This document shows positions 52,252 through 59,305 of a stretch of DNA of 64,000 nt, piece after piece (position 1 is the first letter of the stretch; every line of letters starts with the position of its first letter). Origin of the DNA: Acidobacteriaceae bacterium (GTDB taxonomy: Bacteria; Acidobacteriota; Terriglobia; Terriglobales; Acidobacteriaceae); NCBI GenBank assembly GCA_003138975.1, contig PLHQ01000120.1:1-64000 (forward strand). The letters run 5' to 3'. The translations under genes and the position numbers were made by a program. The notes under the pieces were generated by a model. The model did not search any database, had not been told where the DNA came from, and worked only from the letters and a program-made list of their open reading frames with translations.

Positions 52252-52983
52252 CTACTTTGCCTTGAAGGTGAAATTGACGGCAGCTGGCTTCCCCGCAGCA
52301 ACTGTTACATTCTGAGTCTGAGTCCCGTAAGTCTCGTGCCAGGCCGTCAGAGTGTAGGTTCCTGGCGGCACATCGAGTTTGAAAGAGCCACTGTCATCGC
52401 TTACCCCGTAGGGGCCCTTCACTACCACAACGTAGGCGTGCATCCAAGGATGAACGTTGCACTTGACGGGTATGGCGATTTCCTCGTTGGTCCACGACGC
52501 ATCGAGAGGCTGGGCTCCCGGCGGCTGCGACTTGTTCCACGGGGGATTTTTGGTGGCTTGCGCGTAAATGTTGTGCGAAGTTTGGTCAGCATTCACGATC
52601 TTCAAGTGTTGGCCCGCATCGACGACCACTACATGCGGCAAGTACTGACAACCCTTTTGCTCAAGCTGGACCGGCTGCGATGGAGCGGCCGCCTCGTTAC
52701 CGGTCAGCCCCTGGCTAATGTAGACGACGACGTTGGCCAGCCCTCCGTTGGCACCTACAACTACGTTTTCCGTGGTAACCGGCTTGTCCTTGTGGACTGC
52801 CGCGCAGATCGGCTCCTTGCCCATGTCAATCGGCTTCTGGTGTGGGGCTGTGCCGTCCAGCTTGACGGTACCTGTGACCTGGCCTGTGGAAGCCGCACTC
52901 ACAGTTCTTCCCGAATACAACAATCCGAATGCGAAAATTAGTAAGGCCGAGGTAAGTGCTACGACTTTCCGTCCAACTTTCAT
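52252..52983 (-). CDS. Cupredoxin + carboxypeptidase-regulatory-like protein heading the oxidase operon
   Basis: A 243-residue exported protein with a signal peptide (residues 1-29). Copper-ligand candidates are the His in 'QTSHNIYAQ' and the Cys-His-Met in 'VKCNVHPWMHAY'. The C-terminal beta-sandwich reads 'GSFKLDVPPGTYTLTAWHETYG'. I start at 52983 (GAGGAG upstream). It has the same architecture as the protein at 24448-25047. An insert around 'GCQYLPHVVVV' suggests a larger copper site environment. It likely supplies electrons to CuA or aids copper delivery. Confidence 0.85.
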   Translation of the reverse strand: MKVGRKVVALTSALLIFAFGLLYSGRTVSAASTGQVTGTVKLDGTAPHQKPIDMGKEPICAAVHKDKPVTTENVVVGANGGLANVVVYISQGLTGNEAAAPSQPVQLEQKGCQYLPHVVVVDAGQHLKIVNADQTSHNIYAQATKNPPWNKSQPPGAQPLDASWTNEEIAIPVKCNVHPWMHAYVVVVKGPYGVSDDSGSFKLDVPPGTYTLTAWHETYGTQTQNVTVAAGKPAAVNFTFKAK

Positions 52984-53047
52984 TGAATTCTTCTCCTCGT
53001 CATTCTGCCCTCGTGAATGTAAAGTTAAGAAATTTGATGGACCCCGT

Positions 53048-53200
53048 TCAGGTCGTTGGCGAGCGTGTCTGCGGGGCGGAGAATGCGTGAGCACCGTTGG
53101 CAAAGTCGACCACAAAGAACGCCAACAGCCAAACCCCAGTGCGATTCCTGCCGGAAGAGATCACCGAACGTCGAAGGAACCGAATCTCCAAATCGTCCAT
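53048..53200 (-). CDS. Possible 50-residue leader membrane peptide ahead of the oxidase operon
   Basis: An ATG with GGGG just upstream opens a 50-codon frame containing one hydrophobic stretch ('GVWLLAFFVVDFANGAHAF'). It lies in the leader between the candidate promoter and the first structural gene. No family is recognised and the frame could be chance, so it is listed only because of its position. Confidence 0.22.
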   Translation of the reverse strand: MDDLEIRFLRRSVISSGRNRTGVWLLAFFVVDFANGAHAFSAPQTRSPTT

Positions 53201-53249
53201 CCCCACGCACCCCACACTTGACCGCGACCCATGGCAGTCGGCGCGGAGA

Positions 53250-53316
53250 ATACTAGAACATACGTCGTGGAAAAGTCTAGGAGGTAAATCATAGATCACT
53301 GTGATCAACATCACAG
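53250..53316 (-). promoter_or_regulatory. CRP/FNR-type operator and candidate -10 box of the oxidase operon
   Basis: CTGTGAT and ATCACAG (53299-53316) form a perfect dyad that contains TGTGA-N6-TCACA. About 45-50 bp nearer the genes on the minus strand is TAGTAT (ATACTA at 53250-53255), a possible -10 box. A transcript from there would have a leader of about 260 nt. The dyad centre would be about 60-65 bp upstream of the start of transcription, close to the class I position of CRP-type activators. The start site is inferred. Confidence 0.5.
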
Positions 53317-53319
53317 ATG

Positions 53320-53798
53320 AGGGCTGAGGGTGATGGAAGTGAAGGAGCAGTGTGTCGTCCTGATACGAAACGGGGCTGGGTTTGCTTGCATTGGGAATAG
53401 GAGTTCGCCTGCCTGGATGGGGCCAGTTTTTGGCAAGCAAGGAGCCGCTGTTTACGCGTCTGATCGGTAGGTGGCGAGTGGCAACTGTCTCAACCCGATA
53501 ATGTCCGAGTTGCCCGTCAGAACGCGCGCCCCAACGCTCTGTTTCTCTCCACGCTTCTTGTCAGGGGCGCGCCTCCGATAAAGCACTAGAGTCACTCGGG
53601 CACATTGAGAGCGTTGGGCACCAACGTTTGTCGCATGTTCAGGTACGGGAGACTCCGTGACCCACTGCTGGGCAGTCCACGCACCATAAGGATATGCTGA
53701 TGATCAGGCATGCATATCCTGAACTCAGGAAACTTTCCCGTTTCGTTTAGCTGCTCGAGGTGGATGAAATCCTAAGTGATGGCAAACCATTGAAACTT
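53320..53798. other. Gene-free spacer with several inverted repeats between the hydrogenase and oxidase operons
   Basis: No ORF here looks coding. Inverted arms seen are GCGCGCCCC (53524-53532) with GGGGCGCGC (53564-53572); CCCAACGCTCT (53530-53540) with AGAGCGTTGGG (53608-53618); and AGGATATGC (53689-53697) with GCATATCCT (53712-53720), the last with an inner CTGAT/ATCAG pair. They could end the hydrogenase transcript or form a structured RNA. No T-run was seen. Confidence 0.45.
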
Positions 53799-54284
53799 TC
53801 ACATCATCAGCACCGCCGTCATCTCCGCGATAATCTCTTCAACTTGCCGGGATGCATCTACCGTGATCTCGTCCTGTCCTGGGTCGCGCGCCGCATGCGA
53901 TCCGGCAGGGAGCTCGGAGCTTACGACGCGGACTGGCCGGTCAGCGACGCGAGTGCGACCGGTCGCATGGGATGCCCCCAGACAGGCGATCTTGACCAGC
54001 GAGGACATTTTAGAGAGTTGCCTTCGATCTCTCTCCGTCAGCATCGGGCACGAAACCACCACATCCCGCCATTCATAGATCCAGAAGTTAATGGTGGTCG
54101 ATAATGTTTCTATGCTCAACGCTGGATCAGCATTAGCCAGCGAAGTGCTGCATCTCCGTCCATCAAGATTGCCAGGAGGACGGAGATTCTCCGCCACGAC
54201 AAATTCCCATCCCAAGGCTTCCGCGAGGAGCCTGCCCACGGTGTCCCTGCCTGATTCTGCAGCTCCGGTGATGATGAAGACCAT
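53799..54284 (-). CDS. Gluconokinase-like P-loop protein with degenerate Walker A motif
   Basis: A 161-residue protein whose start 'VFIITGAAESGRDTVGRLLAEALGW' copies the gluconate/shikimate kinase P-loop, but the usual GK[ST] lysine is arginine and the next residue is aspartate. A 'DVVVSCPMLTERDRRQL' segment matches the middle of gluconokinases ('VVVACSALK..YR'). Length (about 160-170) fits that family. I start at 54284 because GGAGGTGAGCAGT places the ATG correctly. It is the last gene of the hydrogenase/Hdr cluster. Its kinase activity is doubtful; a binding or regulatory role is possible. Confidence 0.65.
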   Translation of the reverse strand: MVFIITGAAESGRDTVGRLLAEALGWEFVVAENLRPPGNLDGRRCSTSLANADPALSIETLSTTINFWIYEWRDVVVSCPMLTERDRRQLSKMSSLVKIACLGASHATGRTRVADRPVRVVSSELPAGSHAARDPGQDEITVDASRQVEEIIAEMTAVLMM

Positions 54285-54314
54285 ACTGCTCACCTCCCTT
54301 TTTTCCGGAGGCGA

Positions 54315-54422
54315 TCAACCGAACGAACCTATTCTTTCGCCGAGCAGAAATCCTGCAACCGCCAGAGTAAGTGTAATGACCACCACCCAAACAATAGTCG
54401 ACACTACCCACTCGCTGATCAC
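54315..54422 (-). CDS. Possible 35-residue single-helix membrane protein
   Basis: A GTG directly after the MvhD stop (TAAGTG) opens a 35-codon frame. It reads as one helix, 'VVSTIVWVVVITLTLAVAGF', followed by 'LLGERIGSFG'. It is too short for the ORF track. It fills the gap between MvhD and the kinase-like gene on the same strand. No good Shine-Dalgarno is seen, so expression would rely on coupling with MvhD. No family is recognised. Confidence 0.4.
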   Translation of the reverse strand: MISEWVVSTIVWVVVITLTLAVAGFLLGERIGSFG

Positions 54423-54836
54423 TTACGATCTGTACGGGCTGACTCCCAGCTTCTGCACTTGCTCCGTGAACTCCCGGACAACCTGCGCAAACCTGGGCCC
54501 TTCGGCCGCTGAAACCCATTCCAAGCGAAAGCGCTCTTCCTCGATACCGAAATCCGCGAGCATCAGGCGGATGGCGTCGGCTCTTTTTTCTGCCTTCAGA
54601 TTGCCCTCCTGATAGTGACAATCTCCATGATGACAGCCACAGATGAGGACTCCGTCCGCTCCCTTGGTGAACGCATCAATCACCAAGTTGGGATGTACCA
54701 TTCCCGAGCACATGACGCGGACGATGCGGATGCTGGGCGGGTATTGGATCCGGGAGACGCCCGCCAAGTCTGCGCCGGCGTAGGAGCACCAGTTGCAACA
54801 CAGCGCGATGATCAAGGGCTGAAAGTTGTCGTCCAT
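54423..54836 (-). CDS. mvhD: MvhD-type iron-sulfur subunit (hydrogenase delta subunit family)
   Basis: A 137-residue protein. Cysteine motifs 'ALCCNWCSYAGADLAG', 'VMCSGMVHP' and 'GCHHGDCHYQEGN' are those of the MvhD/FrhD-like [2Fe-2S] domain. MvhD links hydrogenase to HdrA in methanogens, and the same domain forms the C-terminus of QmoB. The ATG overlaps the HdrA-like stop by one base (TGATG). The longer track ORF is an out-of-frame extension inside the HdrA gene. A second, partial copy lies at the window's right edge. The likely role is electron transfer between hydrogenase and the HdrA-like subunit. Confidence 0.9.
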   Translation of the reverse strand: MDDNFQPLIIALCCNWCSYAGADLAGVSRIQYPPSIRIVRVMCSGMVHPNLVIDAFTKGADGVLICGCHHGDCHYQEGNLKAEKRADAIRLMLADFGIEEERFRLEWVSAAEGPRFAQVVREFTEQVQKLGVSPYRS

Positions 54837-57800
54837 CACTCTACTCCCAAAGCAGCATGGATCTGGGCCTCGATCTGATCGAGGGTAAATCCACGGATGA
54901 ATACGCCTTTCTTTGGACACGTAGCCTGGCAGCAGCCACAGCCCTTGCAGGTGGAGTCGTTGGCTTCGACGACTTTCTTGATCGACCCCTGCCACTTGTA
55001 TTCGAGCATGGTGATCGCTTTGTAGGGACAGGTGTCCACGCAGTAGGCGCAACCGTCGCAGCTCTCGTCCACCACTTGCGAGATATTCGCCCCCAGTTCG
55101 AGGCGATCCTGGATGAGGACGGATGCTGCTCGCGCGGACGCTGCCTGCGCTTGCAGGATGGATTCCTCGATGCTCTTCGGAGAATGGGCCAGACCACACA
55201 AGAAGACGCCGTCCGTCATGAAGTCTACCGGGCGCAGTTTCATATGGGCTTCGAGGAAGAATCCCTCGCTGTTGAGCGGAACCTTGAGGAACTGCGCGAT
55301 CTTCCGGTTGTCTTCATGCGGATGAATGCCCGCGGATAGAACCACCAGGCTGGCGGAGATCATGATCGGCATCCCCAGAGTCTGGTCGTAGACGGTGACC
55401 TGAAGTCCTCCACCATTTCGTGACACCTCGGGCTTGCGGTCCTCGTCGTAGCGCACAAAGACGACGCCTTGCTGGCGCGCCTTGGTGTAGTAGCTCTCTT
55501 TGAAGCCGTAGCTGCGGATGTCGCGGTAGAGGACGTACACGTTTGTCTCGGGGGAGAGCGCCTTAATCTTCAGGGCATTCTTGATAGCGTCGGCGCAGCA
55601 CACGCGAGAACAGTAGGGGTGGTCGGCATCTCGCGAACCCACGCACTGGATCATAACGACGGTCTTTGCGGGTCGATTGCCTTCGAGCGCCAGGAAGCCG
55701 TTACCGGAAGCGAGGCGTGCTTCGAGGTCCCGCTGCGTGATGACACTGTCGTCCTGTCCATACAAGTATTCTTTTGGTTGGTACTGCTCCGCACCCGTGG
55801 CCACGACTACGACCCCGTGCATGACTTCGGTGGTTTCGCCGTCGGCCGCGATCGTTGTCTTGAAGTTGCCGATGGTTCCTTCGATCTTTTCGATGGCGGC
55901 GCCGGTAAATACATGAATCCTGCTGTTCCGTCCGATTTCTTCGCGCAGGCGCGCCAATTCGTCCTGTGGCTTTTCTCCGTTGAGCACGTAGTGGATGTGG
56001 CGCAGGTTTCCGCCCAGCTCATTCTCCTTTTCCACCAGGTAGGCATCAAAGCCCTGGCGTGCCAGCGCCAGCGCGGCGGTCATTCCCGACAGCCCTCCGC
56101 CGATGACTAGGGCGGACTTTTCTATCCTGACCGTCTGCCGATGAAGCGGCTGCAAGAGCCTGGCCTTAGCCAGCGCCATCCGGACCAGATCCTTAGATTT
56201 CTGCGTGGCTTTCTCCGGCTCGTGCATGTGCACCCAGGAGCACTGGTCGCGGATGTTGGCCATCTCAAACAGGTAGGGATTGAGACCGGCCTCGGCCAGC
56301 GTGTTGCGGAACAGAGGCTCGTGGGTTCGCGGGGTGCACGAGGCTACCACCACCCGATTCAGATTATGTTCGGAGATCTTCTCCTTGATCCGATCCTGAG
56401 TATCGTTGGAGCAGGTATAAAGATTGTTCTCCGCATACACGACGTTGGGCAGCGTCTTCGCATATTCCACGACGTCCGGGACGTTGACCACGCCGGCGAT
56501 ATTGGTCCCGCAGTGGCAGACAAAGACTCCGATGCGCGGCTCTTCTCCCGGCACCTCTCTTTCGGGCGGATAGACCTTGGGAGTGATCAGCGTGCCACGG
56601 GCTTCCCGCAAGAGCGAGAGCACCTGGGCGGCGGCCGCAGAGGCCTGCATAACAGTTTCCGGAATGTCTTTGGGCTCGGCAAACGGTCCGGCCACAAAGA
56701 TTCCTTCGCGCGAAGATTCTGCAGGCCGGAACGTGGGAGTCTGGCAGAAGTTGAACGCATTCAGCACCAAGCCGAATCGTTCGGCCAGCACTTTTACGTC
56801 TTTGGGTGGCTGCATGCCCACCGATAGGACGACCAGGTCGTATTCCTGGGAAAGTTTTCTGTCGTTCTCGCCGAGATACTGGACAATCAGGTTCCGTGTG
56901 CCAGGGACTTCCTCGATTTTCGGCACGCGAGAACGGATATAGCGCACGCCGAGCTCTTGCGCTCTGCGGTAATACTGCTCGAATCCCTTGCTGAAGGCGC
57001 GCAGGTCCATGAAGAAGATGTCGCATTGCAGACCTTCGCCGAGATGCTCTTTGGCGATGATGGCTTCTTTAGTGGCATACATGCAGCAGACGGATGAACA
57101 GTAGTCGTGGTCGAACTCTCGCGAACCAACGCACTGCAGGAAGGCAATCCGCTTCGGCTGCTGCTGGTCGAAGGGCCGGCACACATGGCCGGAGTAGGGT
57201 CCGGAGGCAGAGAGAATCCGCTCGAACTCCAGAGCTGTGAGCACGTTCGGGAAGCGGCCATAACCCAGGTCTTTCTTCAACCGTGCGTCGAAGATTTCGA
57301 ATCCGGGTGCGAGGATGATGGCTCCTACTTTTAACTCGCGAGTCTCCGCTTTCTGTGCATAGTCGATGGCATTGGCCTGGCAGGCCGTTGCACAGATATG
57401 ACAATCGCAGCAGATGCCGCAGGCAAGGCAGCGCTTGGCTTCGGCGATCGCCTGCTCGCGCGTGTAGCCTGTGTGGACCTCATCGAAGGTCCTGCCGCGG
57501 GTCGCGGGGTCGAGGGAAGGGACCGGTATTTGGCGCTGCATCAGCACGCCAGCTGTGTCCACCACGTAGTTGGTATGGTACGGCCCTTCCAGTTCGCGAT
57601 CCGCACGGAGGTCCTGGTCATTGATCCAGCGATCGATGGAGTTGGCGGCTTTCTTGCCCGCGAGCATTGCCGTCACCACCACGTCAGGACCGGTCACGCA
57701 GTCCCCGCCAGCAAACACACCGGGCAGATCTGTTTCCAGCGTCACCGGATCGGCACGGAGTGTTCCCGATTTTGTGGTCGCCATACCCAGCCGTTCACCC

Positions 57801-59305
57801 AAAGCAGTCACATCGGGGACTTGGCCAATCGTGGCCACGACGGCGTCGCAAGGAATGACGAACTCCGAGCCTGGAATCGGCACCGGAGCTGGCCGGCCGC
57901 TGGCATCGGGCCGCCCGAGTTTCATCTTGACGCATTCAAGGCCCGCAACGCACCCGCCCGGGCCCGACTGGAAGGATTTGGGCGCGGCGAGGAACATCAA
58001 CTTGACGCCTTCCCGTTCCGCGTCCTCGATCTCACGATGGCCAGCGGGCATTTCTGCTCGGGTTCGCCGATAGATGATTGTCACCTCTGCTGCTCCGCAA
58101 CGAAGGGCGGCGCGCGCCGCGTCCAGCGCGGAATTACCTCCTCCCACAACCAGCACACGATGCCCCGGCGCGACCGGATTCCCCAGATTCACTCGCCGTA
58201 GAAACTCCACGCCACCTGTGACGCCCGGCAGATTTTCTCCTGGAATCCCGAGTCTCCGTTCCACGTGAGCGCCGATCGCCACGAAAACCGCCGCGTAGGC
58301 CTTGCGCAATTCCTCGAACGTGATGCTCCGGCCTACTGGCGTCTCCAGCAGGATTTCGATTCCTATCGCGCGCATCCGGTCCAGTTCGGCATTCAACAAG
58401 GGCCGGGGTAACCGGAAAGAAGGAATGCCGACGGCCAGCATCCCGCCCGCCACTGGGAGTGCTTCGAAGATCGTCGTGCCATAGCCTTTCTGCCGGAGTT
58501 GATAGGCACACAGAAGGCCGGCCGGCCCCGACCCTACGATGGCGATCTTCTCCGGACGTTCGGGCACCGTCGATTGCGGCAGCTTGTAGTCGGAATTATG
58601 GTCGGTAATGAAGCGCTTCAACGCCGGCAAATTCACCGGATCGTCCACGTTGCTGCGTGTGCAGGCGGTGGTGCACGGATGCGTGCAGATGCGGCCGCAG
58701 ATCGACGGAATCGGGTTGTCTCGCAAAATGACCTGGAGCGCCTCTTCGAAACGTCCTTGCGCGATCAGAGTCACATAGCCCTGTGCGCTCTGATGGATGG
58801 GACATCCGGCCTCGCAGGGAGAGTTCCCGCGGCGCGAAATGCTGAAGATGTTGGGAACGGCTTGCGGGAACGGCCGGAAGATCGCCTTCCGCTCTCCCAG
58901 TCCCTGATCGAATTCGGACGGTAGCGCTACTGGACACTCCGTTGTGCAAGCGCCGCAACCCGTGCATTTCGTCGCGTCGATAAAACGCGGCTGCTGCTTG
59001 GTGCTGACTGTGAAATTGCCCGGCTGCCCCTCGACGCGTTCCACCTCAGTCAAGGTAAGAATGTCGATGTCCTTGTGCCGGCCAATCTCGACCAGGCGCG
59101 GCGCCATGGTGCACATCGCGCAATCGTTGGTGGGAAAAGTTTTGTCGAGCTGTGCCATGACCCCGCCAATGGCAGGGCCGCGCTCGGCCAAATACACCTT
59201 GATACCGCCGTTGGCCAGATCAAGGGCGGCCTGCATGCCGCCGATACCGCCTCCCACAACCAGAGCAGCGCCCACCGGTACGGTTTGGGACTCCTCAGAG
59301 CGCAT
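54836..59305 (-). CDS. Giant HdrA-like flavoprotein: two HdrA modules with an inserted GltD/NfnB-like module
   Basis: 1489 residues, about twice a normal HdrA. Residues 1-130: HdrA-type FAD start ('VVGGGIGGMQAALDLA') and 4Fe-4S box 'CTGCGACTTECP'. About 150-560: GltD-like region ('CEAGCPIHQSAQGYV', 'CGRICTHPCTTAC', FAD 'IAIVGSGPAGLL', NAD(P)H 'VLVVGGGNSALDAARAA'). About 627-642: 'CLACGICCDCHICATAC'. About 650-900: rest of HdrA module 1 with 'CVGSREFDHDYCSSVCC'. From 928 ('VFVCHCGTNIAGVVNV'): a second HdrA with FAD 'LVIGGGLSGMTAALALA' and 'CVGSRDADHPYCSRVCC'. The C-terminus has two ferredoxin boxes, 'CDGCAYCVDTCP' and 'CKGCGCCQATCP'. It overlaps the QmoC-like gene by 11 bp and the MvhD gene by 1 bp. 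Likely the electron hub of the hydrogenase complex. Confidence 0.9.
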   Translation of the reverse strand: MRSEESQTVPVGAALVVGGGIGGMQAALDLANGGIKVYLAERGPAIGGVMAQLDKTFPTNDCAMCTMAPRLVEIGRHKDIDILTLTEVERVEGQPGNFTVSTKQQPRFIDATKCTGCGACTTECPVALPSEFDQGLGERKAIFRPFPQAVPNIFSISRRGNSPCEAGCPIHQSAQGYVTLIAQGRFEEALQVILRDNPIPSICGRICTHPCTTACTRSNVDDPVNLPALKRFITDHNSDYKLPQSTVPERPEKIAIVGSGPAGLLCAYQLRQKGYGTTIFEALPVAGGMLAVGIPSFRLPRPLLNAELDRMRAIGIEILLETPVGRSITFEELRKAYAAVFVAIGAHVERRLGIPGENLPGVTGGVEFLRRVNLGNPVAPGHRVLVVGGGNSALDAARAALRCGAAEVTIIYRRTRAEMPAGHREIEDAEREGVKLMFLAAPKSFQSGPGGCVAGLECVKMKLGRPDASGRPAPVPIPGSEFVIPCDAVVATIGQVPDVTALGERLGMATTKSGTLRADPVTLETDLPGVFAGGDCVTGPDVVVTAMLAGKKAANSIDRWINDQDLRADRELEGPYHTNYVVDTAGVLMQRQIPVPSLDPATRGRTFDEVHTGYTREQAIAEAKRCLACGICCDCHICATACQANAIDYAQKAETRELKVGAIILAPGFEIFDARLKKDLGYGRFPNVLTALEFERILSASGPYSGHVCRPFDQQQPKRIAFLQCVGSREFDHDYCSSVCCMYATKEAIIAKEHLGEGLQCDIFFMDLRAFSKGFEQYYRRAQELGVRYIRSRVPKIEEVPGTRNLIVQYLGENDRKLSQEYDLVVLSVGMQPPKDVKVLAERFGLVLNAFNFCQTPTFRPAESSREGIFVAGPFAEPKDIPETVMQASAAAAQVLSLLREARGTLITPKVYPPEREVPGEEPRIGVFVCHCGTNIAGVVNVPDVVEYAKTLPNVVYAENNLYTCSNDTQDRIKEKISEHNLNRVVVASCTPRTHEPLFRNTLAEAGLNPYLFEMANIRDQCSWVHMHEPEKATQKSKDLVRMALAKARLLQPLHRQTVRIEKSALVIGGGLSGMTAALALARQGFDAYLVEKENELGGNLRHIHYVLNGEKPQDELARLREEIGRNSRIHVFTGAAIEKIEGTIGNFKTTIAADGETTEVMHGVVVVATGAEQYQPKEYLYGQDDSVITQRDLEARLASGNGFLALEGNRPAKTVVMIQCVGSRDADHPYCSRVCCADAIKNALKIKALSPETNVYVLYRDIRSYGFKESYYTKARQQGVVFVRYDEDRKPEVSRNGGGLQVTVYDQTLGMPIMISASLVVLSAGIHPHEDNRKIAQFLKVPLNSEGFFLEAHMKLRPVDFMTDGVFLCGLAHSPKSIEESILQAQAASARAASVLIQDRLELGANISQVVDESCDGCAYCVDTCPYKAITMLEYKWQGSIKKVVEANDSTCKGCGCCQATCPKKGVFIRGFTLDQIEAQIHAALGVE

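Noticed and set aside
53048-53440. Long form (130 codons) of the minus-strand ORF in the oxidase leader
   Set aside because: It would run back through the dyad and the -10 box; only the short 50-codon form is listed, at low confidence.
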